Positions 39,380 to 52,750 of a stretch of DNA of 64,000 nt are shown in pieces. Below the pieces are notes generated by a model. That model did not search any database and had not been told where the DNA came from. It saw only the letters and a program-made list of their open reading frames with translations. Origin of the DNA: Baylisascaris procyonis (taxonomy: Eukaryota; Nematoda; Chromadorea; Rhabditida; Ascarididae); assembly GCA_037389465.1 (NCBI GenBank), contig JAZARR010000059.1:3743001-3807000 (forward strand), read 5' to 3'. A program made the position numbers and the translations under genes. Position 1 is the stretch's first letter. The number at the start of each line of letters is the position of its first letter.

Positions 39380-41393
39380 ATTTTAAATAGGAGTCACTTC
39401 AGAAGAAGACTCAATTGCTCAGAAGTCCCAAATGAAGGCCCAATAAACAACAGGAAGCTTGGAGATGATTCTCTATCCAAGGATGCCATTTCAGAAAAGC
39501 AATTCATAGTGATCTCTAGTAAATGTTCATCTACTCTTCGTACAAGACGTGATGTGCAAGAAGCAAGCCCCACTGTTAGTCACTGCTGCAGTTGTTTCAA
39601 GAATATGTCTAATGTAGGAAATAACAGTTATCACCTCACAAAAACATCTCAAAGCTATTGTAAAATTCATCAATCGTCGCTTCCGTCTTCCACTAGATAG
39701 ACGAAAACGCACCCTTGTTGAGTGATTAAAACAGCAGTATTGTTGGGAACTTGCAACAACTAGGTGGAAATGAACATTAGAAAGCTAGTAATGAAAACGC
39801 TCACCAGCCAAGTCAATCAATGTCTAAATTATCTTCTCCTAAACAACATGCGCATCTGGGGATTTCTGTGCACATGCCTCCTCTTTATACGTTGAACGGG
39901 AAGAACCACTAACAAATTCTGTGCCACACCATTGGGAACAGATATCCCTCACGTGAAGCGCCTATGTTGTATGTTGCCCCAAATGCTGTAGCTATTGAAG
40001 AGTTTTGCTGAGTACAACGATTTTAATAAATGTAATAGAATATGATAAACAAGCATATTGCGTAGGTTACTTCATTTTCAGCCGTTCCGACATATTGTTG
40101 AAACTGCGATTTTGGGGATTCTCATAGATACTGAGGCGATTGATGAAGGAACTTGGAAAGATGACGATGAAAACCACACCAGCTCGCTAATTGTGCTCAA
40201 AAAGGAGGAGACGTGCAAGCATTGCACTTGAATTGCTGAAGCTGTGAACTGGCTGCAGCCGGTACCTCAATGTACCGAGATGTAACTAATTGAATGAGTT
40301 AACGCCGTCACTGTAGAACCACTGCGTTCAAGATTATACTAATAAGAAGCGAAATGCTCTGAGGAAGCAATCAGGATATTGCACAATGCCAAAAATTGCT
40401 TTTCAACTTAATGCATTAAGCAATGGCGATAATATACAGTTGTAGAGTTGCTATTGCCGCTGTAGCCCCAACTTTGCTGGGTGTCGAGTTTCTTCGGCAA
40501 TGATAATTGCATGGAGGACTTCGATAATGCCATCTTCAGTAGCCGTTCAACCACTCGTTTGAATTGATTTGTAAACATTTTCTCTGTGGAAACGGAGTTT
40601 AACCGTTCCTAATGACAGCAGTTCTTGGAGGATGTGGCAAATGCAGCAAGAAACATTAGTTGTAAACATCTCATCCTGTTTATCATTAAAATTCATATGA
40701 TGATGCTCTTTAGGCTGGGACATCTCCAAATGTAGTCGGTTCGTGATCTCGTCGGTTTAAACCATCTCATGCATGACCTTTCCCATCGAAAAAGATTGAT
40801 TTATTCCTGCAAAACTTCCATCACTTAACGAACCTGCAGTTCTTCCACCATTTCATAGATTGCCAGTTGTGTGCTGCAAAACTGCAGATTCCCAAATGAT
40901 GATCAAGTTTTGCAGGAATGAAGCAGTATTCATTAGTTCATGGCATCATGCGTGGAAGAGATACGAAACAGAAGAAAAAAGCCCACGTTGCGTAGATCCG
41001 AAAGCGTATGTAGCAACTAGTCACGGACGTATGCAACATTGACGACTGCGACATGTGCATTTTGCATTTTTTCAACGAAAGTTAAAACGACATATTTGCA
41101 CCTACAATTTTCAGCATTCTTTCCTTACCTAGAAGCTTTCGAGCTGAGTATCGTGGCAACCGCCAAGGCTCTCAGCATTACGTCCAAAAGTGATGCTCAG
41201 ACATCTTTCGCACTTTTTCCCTTATTTGCCATCCAAAATAAGCTGTTTGGTAGCATTTTATTTCTTCAGTACTCACAATACGCTAGAGTATCCGACCTTG
41301 CGTATGGCAGCCAGCTACTTATTGGCCGAACGAAAGGGCATTCGACTATTCGAATTGTTCTTAACTGAGTTGCCAATCGATCCCGCGTATTGA
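39380..41393 (+). CDS. Unidentified multi-exon gene, 3' part (five exons)
   Basis: Proposed exons: 39380-39613 (left end uncertain), 40082-40212, 40916-41005, 41115-41189, 41270-41393. The last four have strong acceptors (CATTTTCAG, GTTTTGCAG, AATTTTCAG, TTTCTTCAG). Donors are GTGCAA, GTATGT and GTGATG, and phases 0-2, 2-2, 2-2 and 2-stop join without a break into 139 codons ending in TGA. The first exon is Ser/Arg/Lys-rich, contains HCCSCF, and ends in phase 0 before GTAGGA. The later exons read HIVETAILGILIDTEAIDE, SSWHHAWKRYETEEKS and LPRSFRAEYRGNRQGSQHYV, then RMAASYLLAERKGIRLFELF. No signal peptide or membrane segment is visible in this part. I do not recognise the family, and the 5' end is unresolved. 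It diverges from the gamma-glutamyltransferase gene. Confidence 0.45.
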
Positions 41394-44300
41394 GTTAGCC
41401 TCCATTCAGCGATCGCTGACTTACTTACTCGACCAGTTCCTTATTCCTCAGACAATTATTTACTTACTCTTTATTAAGCCAATTCTTTAGTATCTTGTTT
41501 AAAGAAGGCAACTACATATCACTCGCTCCTGTCTGCAGGAATTTCCGCGTTTCTCAACCGATCATCAACTAATCCTTAACAAAACCCACCGTAGTTTCAC
41601 ACAAGCACCTTCATTTCAGGAAACGAGTATAATTAGACATTGTCGCGAGCTGAGTTGTCGCACAAGAATAGTATGTGGTAATGTTGCATTCGCCATTATG
41701 AGGAGCATGTCTGCGAACTATATGCTCTTGATTCATTACAGATATGCTCTTACCTATTCCGGATATCGTCGTCTATCAATGGAGCTCGATCTTCCATTCT
41801 GCAATAATTTATACTTTATTACTTTATTAAAAGAACTGACCTCATAGGTATTTTTACGGTTACAATACTACGAGGTCCGCATGTTTACAGATATCACAAA
41901 AATTCTTCCAAATAACACACCAACTGCAGTAACTTCTATTGCAATTCGTGCTTTCGGTGGTAAGCCAAGAGAAGAAAAAGGCGATGGATAAGGGAAGGTG
42001 GAGAAGAGAAAACTAATGATGTCACATCTCACACATGCACTCTTGCTGGTAGATGTCAAATTATGACTGTAAATTCCCCATCGCTACTCATGTGGCAAAA
42101 ATGTCCTATTATTTTCTGTATTTTCTGTTGCCTTGAGGATGAGAACTGTACCCCATGATACGTCGAATATATGGAACAAATTGCTTTTTTTCCCGACTGG
42201 CTGATCGCTGGCTGCCATTGCTGTTCTTAGCATCGAACATTGTTTTATCTTTCTGTCGTTATGTCCATGTTCAAACAGAAGCTACATAGTGCTCATTTCT
42301 TAAGCCTATTCATGCCCATGCTGTCGCTCTTGTTTTGATTCTTGACTTTTCTGTTATTCTGGCAAGTATAGTAGAGGAGTTGTGGGAAACGATTTCGAGA
42401 TATAGCGAGAATAGAATCACATAGTGGATTTCTGAATTTAAGCCAATACGTTTACTTCCTCCAACCTGAGTATTTGAATATGATTCACATAAAAGGGTGC
42501 GATCAGCTTCTTCTGACTGTCAAAGCCAGCAAGAATTCATTCCTATCGCATATATAGCGTGGGAACATTTTGATTGCTCCAGAATAAATATGATTGACGA
42601 TATCACCGAATTTAGGTCAGCAAACGTATGCAAGAAAGCTGTAATTTAATTAAAAAAAAAAAATATTGCATTACATAGAACGCCTCAAAGGGGAATACAC
42701 GAACGTATTGTCAGTGCCTATAGAAAAAGCATTAAAAGGCGATCTATATGGATCGGTTTTCGTCAGTCAGATGAGGCCAAACAAGGGTTAGCACTATTGG
42801 TCTCCGATGAATTCTTCAAATGGCATAACGCGCTAAACAGTACAACAATTAGCATCGCTGTAAGCATGAATACTATTTGTCCCAAAACACATGCGCCATT
42901 AGAAAGAAGAAATACATTGTAGTGACATGACGATGGAAGTTAACGAAATCGAGCTGAACACTACGCTCTGTATGGGTGGAGTATAACGTTGAAAGATATT
43001 GGCGAAGAAATGAAGTGAGCAACGTATGATGGCTGCAAAAAGTGTGCACTGTTATCAAAACCATTCAACAGTCGACTGCTTGCTGCCGATAACGAGATTT
43101 GGTTTCCTTTGCCTCCCGTCTCTAAGCCCCAGAAGAAGAACTGCAGCTGCGGCAATAGTAGACAGCTGCTCATTAAGTGATCTACTCTTGATTTCATTGT
43201 CTACAGAGTTCACTCTACTATGGGGAGGATAAGATTTACTTACACGGTATGAATATGACAATTCGCTCCAAACAACAAACAGTTCAGTGTAATTTGTTAG
43301 TTATGGTCCGATAACCGGTCCTCACGCCTTTGATAAGTGAAATACGTGAAATAGTAAATGTGAAAGTGACCAATTCGATAGCTTCATATCATCTATTAGA
43401 CTGCGTCATCGCTGTTCACTTTTTTTTGTGCTTCTAACCAATACGTCATGCTACGTTCTTATCAGCGTTATTTATAGCGCATGAAAAGCATGCAGCGCAT
43501 CACAAGCGATCGTTACTTTTCCATCCAGATTGGAGCTGCTGCCAGATATATTTTCAAAGCGCTCCTGAAGCCAAGTAAAGCAAAAACTTTTTGGGGCATA
43601 GCCAACAGCAAATCAACGGCTTTAAAGCAGTCTGAAATTTACTGAGGAAAGCAGAAGACAGAATGCATGCGAAAGTGTTTTGTTCAAACTTCAGTTCTGT
43701 GGCGTTGATATTTTCCCTGGATGCAGAATAATCTGAATATTACCGTAGTAATGAAATGAGTAGGCAAGAAAGTAACCACAAGTGACAGTTGCAGAAACTG
43801 TGAATTGGCCACGTTGTAAGTCCTGCAGGGCCGTGTATTTCGTGGCCTGATATACTACCGGCTGGATAAATCACTTGAGAGAGAAATCACTGAGACCCTC
43901 CCCTCATTTCCCTGAAGTCCTAACTTCAGATTTAAACACTTCGCGCTCCTTTTTGCGCCTTGAGGAGGCTTTCTCAGGTATATCAAGCAGTTCACTTTAT
44001 TTACAGTTAGCTACATAAGACTGAAGTTCCTCTTGAGGCCTCTGACAGGTTTTACATTCGATTTCATAGAATAATTCTCCTTGTTTTACCACCCTTTCCA
44101 TACTCAAAACACTCATCCACATAGTGGCAGGGCTTCCTTATTCGCTGCACGGTGGCACTGAAATTGTCTTGTTCAATTCTCATGCCAGATGCTAGTGCCT
44201 AGCGCACTGCTAGAATAGACCAGTTTATCAGCAACGTTTCAGCTGAACAACCGAGCACTGCATTGATACCTCGACAACCAACTTCAGGCTTCTACCTTTT

Positions 44301-44830
44301 CATTTTGTGTTATCCAACTGCAAATAATCACGGTTGCAATGTACAGTACTAGTCCGATACCACTAAACGTGTCATCTACGCCCTTCCACGTATTTTGCAA
44401 TACCAACCATCAGCTCGCCGTATATAACGAACTGTAGAGGGTTTTTGCAGGGATGTTGGGCGAGGAAAGCCGAAAAGACTACAAATTCTTCTTGCTCATA
44501 TATTTTCTGCAATGAATGGCTGAAAAGCTGCGATAAAGCAGAGAAGTTGACACTAGGCATCGCTGTGTGTGATGTTTGGTGTGCCCATGAGACGTTGAGC
44601 TGGTGAGAGAAACAACTCTTTACTGTCTTCTTCTAAGGTGTCTCGCAGGAGACCTTAAGCGTTTCCTTGATTACCGTGAAATCCTGTTACATTATGCCAA
44701 ACATTCGTCTTTATATTCATTTTGTTGTTGAGATTGGTTTCCTCCTTTTTTGTATTTATGAATAAACATCATATCGATACTATCAACTCATATGCCACAA
44801 AATAAAACTTCGTTCTGTTGGCCACAATAA
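41394..44830. other. Gene-poor region
   Basis: No supportable gene, RNA or repeat. One segment after the acceptor at 41,540 is open for about 29 codons, but I could not connect it to anything. Poly-A runs and AT-rich stretches occur near 42,650. Confidence 0.4.
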
Positions 44831-44835
44831 GCATG

Positions 44836-44844
44836 TATATATAT

Positions 44845-44896
<52 letters not shown>
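44836..44896. repeat. (TA)n / TATACA microsatellite
   Basis: About 60 bases of TA repeats, with interspersed ACATATATAC units on the left side that make it self-complementary. Confidence 0.95.
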
Positions 44897-44900
<4 letters not shown>

Positions 44901-45569
44901 AAGGATTTTAGGGGAGCTTCCTTGTATTGTTTGACGAACATCCGCGAAATCAGACAGTTGTCGGCGCAGCCAAGTGACGTTTATAGGAAGTGTTTTACAG
45001 AAGTTATAATACAAATTTTGCAACTGCATGAAAACTCGCTCCTCCCAAGCATTATGCTCTCAATGATTTAATCAACAATAGAGTCACGAGTAAGAGTATG
45101 CTGAAAATTTTTACTGTCCTGAGGTTCATCTCGTAGTACCATTGTTTCAGTACTCTGTGTGTACGATGCGATGAAGGCTATTACAAGAAAGTTTCCTTTC
45201 AATCCATATGCATTAAATATTGTTTGCTTGATATTTTCAACAGCTAAACAGCAACATTTAAATAGGCTAAACAGTACTGCACTTCACAAAAATGCCATGA
45301 GTACGAACTGAGAAAAAAGAAAAGTTAGTCAGCAGGTGGGATAAAAGAATTACCATTGATAGAAACTATGAGCGTGTTGCTGACTAAAAATGTGTGCAGA
45401 AGTAAATACTAATCGGTTCTTGTGTAAAGGAGATCAGCAAAAGTCAGATCAAGTGCTTTCGTGCAGAGCAGCGGAAAAGAGGACCACATGACAGATCAAA
45501 CTCTCTAAAAATACCTCGACAATCTCAAGGTAAAACAAACTGTTTATAAGTGCCTTGAGGCAAAACTCG

Positions 45570-45850
45570 GGGCATATAAAAGGGGAGCGTATTCGATTGC
45601 AGAATCAATGTGTCAGTTGCGGTCTTCACCACGGGCTGGGGCAGCAATGGGCGCGCAGGCTCGGAGCGGCGTGATGTGGACGTCGGTGTCGGAATCGCAC
45701 AAAGGGCACTTTGGATAGTGCCGAGGTCCTATTAGGGGCTATCCTTCGTCTTCTCTCGATCTCCCTATTTCTGTGCGGTTTTGCGTAAATTTGCTTTAAG
45801 CGTTAAATAAAATGTTAACCCCCCTTACTGTGCTGGCTCCACATAGCACC
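45570..45850 (+). mobile_element. Candidate solo-LTR-like or promoter-bearing element
   Basis: A GC-rich island in AT-rich DNA. CATATAAAAGG (a TATA box) is followed about 30 bases later by a GC-rich stretch with a 36-codon frame starting at an ATG near 45,608. AAATAAAATG (a poly(A) signal) lies about 200 bases after that, then CCCCCC and TGTGCTGGCTCCACA. TATA box, transcript and AATAAA in this spacing are typical of a long terminal repeat. No TG...CA ends or target duplication were proven. Confidence 0.25.
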
Positions 45851-46318
45851 TGTTATGCCTCTAGAGAAACCTAAGCAACCCTTACATGCGAAAAACAATC
45901 GAACCAATGTGGACGACAAGACAACGAGGAACATTTGACTTTGCCGCGGGACATACGAACAAAACAGTGAAAAAGTTAGGATATCAGAATTCTTATTAAT
46001 GACACAAGTATGTTACACGGTTGACTTTTAAGTAAGATGTGAGTCCTATTTCACGGCCAAAAAAGAAACCTATTGTCGCAAAGACTGCAAAAGTATGTTG
46101 ACTCTCAAATACCTTGTGTCGTCTACTTCATGCTAGAAAGACGTCAGATACCTTCCTGTAAAGATACCGCAACGTAGAGAAAGATCCTGTAGTGAGTTAC
46201 AGTCAGGGCAACCCGTCCGTTAGTCCCTCTTAAAATCCAGATGCATTTTCAGTGAAAAATTATGAATGCGCGTCATGAAATGAATAGACCTTCCCACATC
46301 ATTTGTAGCGAAAAGTAT

Positions 46319-48500
46319 GAAAAGACCGAAACCATGACTCAACGTTAATATGTTCCAAAGAGGGAGATGCGTTTAAAAACAGCGACAATTTCAAGGAACA
46401 GCTGTTGCGGATATGGAATGGTCTGCAGCTGTCAGATAGACGGCAATGACAGCGCAGTCTACGACTGCGAAGCGAACATCCACTTCCAAGTGACAGTTGC
46501 AAATACATCTCCAAAGCATTTATTGTGTAAATTGCATGTCTCGTTCTTGTGTGCAGGAAAAGGATTGGCACAGCGCTCCTGCGCTTTCATTACCCGTAAT
46601 ATTCGGTTTCAAAGCTACTGAAATATTGTTAATACAGTGGACAATCGTTGGCGGAATTTCGTGGAACAGTTTCAAACGCAAACACAGCCACATCGCTTTT
46701 CTCTGAAGTCCGTACTTAAAATACGTTAGGCGAAATATTGGTAGAGCTATTAACCACGTGGATTTCCAGTCCACATCCATTCACTATGACATGAGTTCCT
46801 TAATATCTCTTCAATACGGTGAAGAAAAAAACGAAAAATACGCGAAGCAGCGACAGCACGCTGTAGAGTGGCGATTCGGTATCCTCATTTTTCGCTTTCT
46901 GGTGGGCACAGCAGCATTGTTTGAGCCGTCACCTTCAGCGTTGGATGTAGTTTTCTTCCGAGTTGAAAATGACAGACTGGCATCTTAGAGAGGCAAAACA
47001 GGCGCTAAAACGCATCAGTTATTTACCGCTACTTTCAACTGCATTCAATAGCTGACCTCTTACTGATAGCTTATATGAACGGCAGATTCTTTACCTGCAT
47101 CCCGAAATCGCCCCATGTGCCGTTGGTCTATAACAAAAAGCCAGAGTGTGCGCTGCTCAGTCATGCCACTTCATCTTCTAGCCGAGACTGTCACCGCGCT
47201 TTTCAAATTGATGTGTAGAGTGATAGCACCCTGTTTTGAAACAGCCGTCGCAAATTTCCAGGTAAGAGTCCCCTGTAAATCATGCAGTTTTGCAGCGATA
47301 GTGAACGACTGAAGTGATCAAGCTAAACCGCGCTCATACTGGGCTAAAACTGACTGAACTGCTCCATTTTTAGAGCAGCTCTTCAAAAATTTGTTGGTAT
47401 GAAGCACCTTTATCATCTTTCGACTACTGCTTTGTACGAGTAAAAATTGGTGGCGAGGCATCAATGAGATAGCCATGAACAAACGCATCCACTCACAAAG
47501 CAGTAACTGCACAGTTGTAATAGCACACGATAAACAAGTTGGAATGCGCGTTAGAGTTTGGTAAGAATCACTCATATTGCAATTTCCAAATAACTAACCC
47601 ATTTTCCAAATGAAAGGAATAGAATAATGCGTTGAATTTCCTTCTCAGGGGAAAGACCGGTGTTTCCACTTCGTTACTTAAATTTCGCTTTTACGTAGGA
47701 TGTTAACGATTGTAGAACACCACTGACGGATTTTACGCCTCCATCAAGTCTTAATAACCGATTTAGAGATTGCTGAACGGCTAGCGGCCGAAAATGATCC
47801 GATATTGCAAATTGCATGGATCATCTTTCATGGTCAAGGTCAACGTTTACCGGTCGACCAGCTTAAAATGCGGGGCGGGCAAGTACACTAAAATGACGTC
47901 GCCATGTTCCGTTCCAGACATGAATCACATAAAAAGGAATCCTACTCTGAGGCTATCTGCTCATTCAATAGTTCGAATACTGGATGTTGTGATAACCCAT
48001 TGTACGGAATTTCACTGACCTCACGTTATACGGAAGTTCCTCAGTGAGTGGGACAAAAGAGATGCAGTATTCGGTGCTTTCCGTTTGACGAAACGAGTGC
48101 ATATAACATTTGTACAACAGTCCAGGAAGAATAATCAGCTGCAAAACGATGAATAAATACGATCTTTCGAGCGGTTTTAAGGCTTTGAATTTCTGGTAGT
48201 ACTATGGAAGATCACATGTTTACATAAGTACGTATCTAAAAGAAAAGATAACTCAATGCACCCTATACAGAACACGAGCTGCGTGGAAGGAAAGAAGTGC
48301 AGCCAGAAACAATTCATGAACGCTGTTCATTCAAAATATAGCCAACCCCAAGAACAACGAGTGGTGATCATAAAGCGATTTTTAAGGTGGTCGACGAACA
48401 GGTGGCATCAAAATGAGCCTGGCGGGAACAGTACTGTAGCCGATATGGATGCAAGCAAATAAATGCGCTGAAAGTGTTGACGCCGAAATTTCACGAACCA
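46319..48500. other. Region with several unassigned open segments on both strands
   Basis: On the plus strand 46,320-46,449 is open without an ATG and reads NFKEQLLRIWNGLQLSDRR. On the minus strand, 47,268-47,180 (after a GATTTACAG acceptor) reads DSYLEICDGCFKTGCYH. Also on the minus strand, about 46,985-46,800 reads TRKRKMRIPNRH. I could not join them into one phase-consistent model, and opposing strands compete. They may be exons, old transposon coding sequence or chance. Confidence 0.2.
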
Positions 48501-48741
48501 CTCTGACAAGTTTGGTGCATCTTGCTCATTGATCCACGATTAAATAAGTCAGCCTCTCTGAGTACCTTATTTTAAACATCGAAAGAAAGCTTTGAAGATC
48601 CGTTACCACTTTGGTTGATTCTGGAACATCAAAGCGAAAAGCGATACCAATTCTTTCGGTCTAACTGAACTAAACTTGAAAGTGATAGCTCTTATGCCGG
48701 ATGTGGCTTAAACATTCCACTATTTCTGCATCTACATCTTT

Positions 48742-48975
48742 CTAAAAAAGTTTCTTCTCTATAGAATGTGATGTTGGCCATATATACTTTGCCGGGCGAC
48801 GCCCTTGAAAAAAGCATTCCTGCTGACAAATTTGCGCAATGCATTCAGTATGACTGATTGCAAGCGATCGGATATGCTCGCTGAAACGAAAGATAATCTC
48901 TATGCATGCTTCCACAAGATGATCTTTCGTTATTGGGAGTGAGCAGTTGCTGCTAACTTTACAAATGAATTCCAC
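48742..48975 (-). mobile_element. Possible non-LTR reverse transcriptase remnant
   Basis: A 77-codon minus-strand frame containing FRFSEHIRSLAISHTECIAQ. That is similar to the stretch that precedes the C-terminal RPILEY region in CR1/Jockey-like reverse transcriptases. The match is short and by eye only. Confidence 0.3.
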
Positions 48976-48999
48976 CGAATTTTATGATTTCATCAAGTT

Positions 49000-51900
49000 T
49001 TAAAGCTCTTAAACATTTCGCAACATTATAATGGCTCTTTCCACGAATTTCAAAAATTTCCAAAAACTACGTGACGGAAGAATGATGATGATGATGGGGT
49101 TCACAATAACATATGACCCATTTATTCGAGTAAGACGGTGGAAAGTTTGATTGGGATCGTTTGTAGGAGGAAACTATGCTCATACAACATAAAAATTCGT
49201 CCATGCAAGGCAAGGATATAATGAAGTAGATGGGAAACTATCAGCTGTTCGGCTCTCAACACAGAGGCATTCTCGTCGGAAGTTACTTGAAAACATTGCA
49301 TTTGTGCTTATTTATTATGCTTTCAAGTTGGACGTAGCCAAATTTTACAGCAGTTCTATTTGGTAACAATGTCGTTTTGGCAATAATCATAGTACTTTAC
49401 TCACACTGCTTTTAGAAAACTGCGGTGATTAAGCTCAATTAAAACATGTTTTCTGGTTAGATGCGACTGAAAAACCCTTTACGCGGCGATGACGTCATAG
49501 CGGCTTTTCGGATGTGTCGTTACGAATGAATCAGTGACAGAATTAATTCGGCAGTGAACGTCTGCTCAGCTGCGCACAAATGCGCAAATGATTGTTTGAA
49601 GATTGGGAGACTTGCCGAGCGCTTGTTTCACAGCACAATGCTGTCAAACGCTCTTAGTGCTTGGTATTGGGGGACCTAACAGGATTAACAGCTGCACTTT
49701 TCTCACCTGTCAAAATGTCGTCTGCGTAAGCGCTCCTCGTCCGCTACCTCTGCTCCGCCTTCCCAGCTTCATTGCTCTTACATGTTCTCAGTAAGTTGAC
49801 ACGCGCTATTTGCATACGCAAAATCCATTGTTCTCAAACTTTCGTTCCAGCAGGCGAACCCAAAAAGCTACCGCAACATAGCGCATCCTCTTGGAGATTT
49901 TCATCTTTTTCCACATACGAACAAGCCAACTCAGAGGCATAGCAATCTGTCACTCCTTGGAAGTCCCATCCTTTTCAGTTCATTTTCGGAGGAGGGTCAA
50001 TTACGAATTGTTACAAACGCTATAAGCGTTGCACTTGTATATGGGTAACTGAGATGCTTGCGCATTTTTTTTACGTTTATTACGTGCACATCGGTATGGA
50101 AGCATACTGCCTGTAAGAAATGGACTAGATTACGTTTCGTTGTTCGATGTTAAGCTTTCCGAGATGTTCTGAGTGTAACGGAAGTCAAATGCTTCTATGG
50201 CATAATTCTATTCTACAAATATAAAATTGTAAAATCGGTAAGCTGCGAAAATTTAACCGCTATTGGAAATTTGACATGGATTACGTGATTATTTTTGAAG
50301 GGTTTTTTTTTGAAAAATGATGAACTCGACATTCTCCGTAATCTGGTCATATCAGCGATAATTCAAGCAAAGAACATCTGTCTCATAAACACCAACTAGT
50401 CGCTTTGCCCCGTGGTGCATTTTTTTGATTTTTTGATTTTTTCCTCCTTTATCGATCGCCAGATCACTTCTCTTTGGCTTCATTCCGCGATGTTCATCGA
50501 AAACCGTTGCTTTTTTTGCGGCTGTGCGATCGCTGCCATTCTACGCACAGCTCGCTTCTGTCGTTTCATCCAACGTTTCACCAGTCAGTTCACAGTTGCC
50601 GCATCCGCAACGTTTTATTATATTCCCTTTGTGCATTTCCGTTAATTTTATTTGTTTTTCTTGTTGAGAGACCAGTGAGGTGATGTTGGCCTGATAATTA
50701 AAAATTCTCATCCAGCTTTATTAATTATAGTCAAAACTTCCATGATATTCATCTCATGTGCATTTTGTTCACAGAGGCGTTAAAAAACGACGGTAGAAAT
50801 TCGGAGCTCATTTCCGTGTGTTTCTTCAAATATAACTGTATCGTTTCATGCGACGAACATTCGCAGTGATTGTTTCACAACGGCTGTATCTCACGCAGCA
50901 TTGTTGTCGCTGGAATCAGTTTAACAGAGTCGAGCTGGAATCCTAGTGCGCTTTGCTTAAGCCGATTGCCACTGCCTCATCTCTTGTGGTTCCACATCAG
51001 GTGAATCACCTTTTGAGCCTATAGCTGAACAACTCCACTGATTTTTTATGGCACACTAAAGCGTTCGTTAACGGTGTGACGCAACTGTTTGTTGCATAAT
51101 GGAAGTATCACTTCGTGCAAATGGAACTAGTCACATCTGTCCATATCTCTCTTCCTTTCTCTGCGATTTCAAGTTGCTATCTGAAAGCATCAAATACACG
51201 GATGAAACACAAATTTTAAATGTTAAGCGTTCATGATTTGCTCCAGACCAACAGCATTTGAGAAACAGCATGGGTCATGATACAAAATTTGAGAAAGGAA
51301 GCGCTAAGTTCTTTTTCAGCTGACTTCAGAGAACACGGCGTGCGTTATTCGTTCATTATAACACTTACGGTACACAGGGCATATGGAGATTAAACGAAAT
51401 GTAAAAGTGAGACAGCCGCCCATGTAAATTGAAAGCTTCGTTATTTCTTGTCATCAAGTGTCACCAGCAAAGTGCTCCACCGGATCATCTCGTTGCTATT
51501 TTCATTCGCACTCCGCTCGCAATGAACAAATGCAACAACAGAGTGGGAGAGGCACCAAATCTGCCACTTGAACACCCTGACGATGGAACGTCGTTCAATT
51601 TAGTGCAAGTAACGAATTTCCTTGGTCTGATTAACAGTTAACTTTGTCACGCCTATAACAAGGAAATCTCTAATTGTTTCCCCTCAACTGCTCCATGCCT
51701 CATCCTTCATCTGTCTTTCGCTTTCTTCGTATATACGTCTCGTGAAAGAAACTAGTATTACGAAACAAGGTGCGTATCAGTCTTGCATCGAAAACTTGAT
51801 TTGGGTGCCATGAGATATGTACCGCAGTCGCTACATGTACGTTGTAGTTCGGGCAGCATGAGGTTTTAGGCACCCAAGTTGACGAAGTCATGAACTTTAT

Positions 51901-52235
51901 TTGCGGCAACGGGCATCTGATATTTACAGCAACGGGCATCTGATGTTTACAGCAACGGCACCTCTTCAATGCGCTTCATTGGAGCGACCGTCCAAGCCAC
52001 CTGCAGAATGATTCATTTGAAGCTGAGAAATATAATGATGACTCCCCATTTTCGAGGAGAAATCACCGTCCAAGTGAAAGATTATTGAAAATTGGCTATA
52101 ATAATTTACCGATATTTCTTCATGTCAGACAGTTGTTTCTAAAGGCTCTTAGTATCTTTTTCACTGTCTGATAAACCTATCCTCAGTTTCCATTGTCGCT
52201 CGCTTTTCCGCTATTAGTTCGGAGATCTAAGTTGT
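49000..52235. other. Gene-poor region
   Basis: Nothing supportable apart from a GAT trinucleotide run near 49,083 and a 23-bp tandem repeat at 51,907. A short segment after a TTTTTCAG acceptor at 51,321 is open up to a GTACAC donor, but it is isolated. Confidence 0.4.
51907..51960. repeat. Short tandem repeat, 23-bp unit x ~2.3
   Basis: The unit CAACGGGCATCTGATATTT plus ACAG repeats at 51,907 and 51,930, and a partial third unit starts at 51,953. Confidence 0.9.
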
Positions 52236-52239
52236 AGCA

Positions 52240-52750
52240 GTGTGGGTCCTTCTGCAAGGGTGTTGGGCCCTGTTTTGCCCCTCTACCTTTGATTTGTCCC
52301 CGAGGGATTCGCAAATTCTTTCCCTCCCGAGGCTCCACCAGATGCTGCCTAGTTTGGCAATAACACATGGGGTTACGGATTTTTTTTATTAGGCCTCAAC
52401 AAAATTAACAGTAGTGCGGAAGAGGGAATAGCACGACTGCAGAGTGGGATGTCGCTTCGAAGGCACCTTGGTACGATGGTGCAACTCCGCGCCAACGAGT
52501 ACCAGGAACTACTCACGCCCGAGACACTTTGTGGCCTGACAGCGCACCGCTACTGTCTGAACCAATCTTCGGGAAGACGGCATCCCAAGTGGAAGGCAAG
52601 AAGCATTGATTGCTACAAGCAAATACACTGTCCTTTTATACGCACCGACCCTTGCCTCAAGGCAGTTGTAGAGAGTTTGCTCTGTTTAATGGCCATCGCT
52701 TCTTTATTCTTCCCGAAAGCACTTGATCTGCAGTTTATTGGTCAGCCATT
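52240..52750 (+). repeat. Interspersed repeat family B, copy 2
   Basis: It aligns in direct orientation with 5,700-6,180 over the whole element, sharing CTTTTATACGCACCGACC and GAGTTTGCTCT near its right end. This copy is intergenic. It is slightly longer than copy 1 and also carries no intact coding frame. Confidence 0.85.

Noticed and set aside
44769..45029. Minus-strand frame with an IYIY run
   Set aside because: It is a translation through the (TA)n microsatellite.
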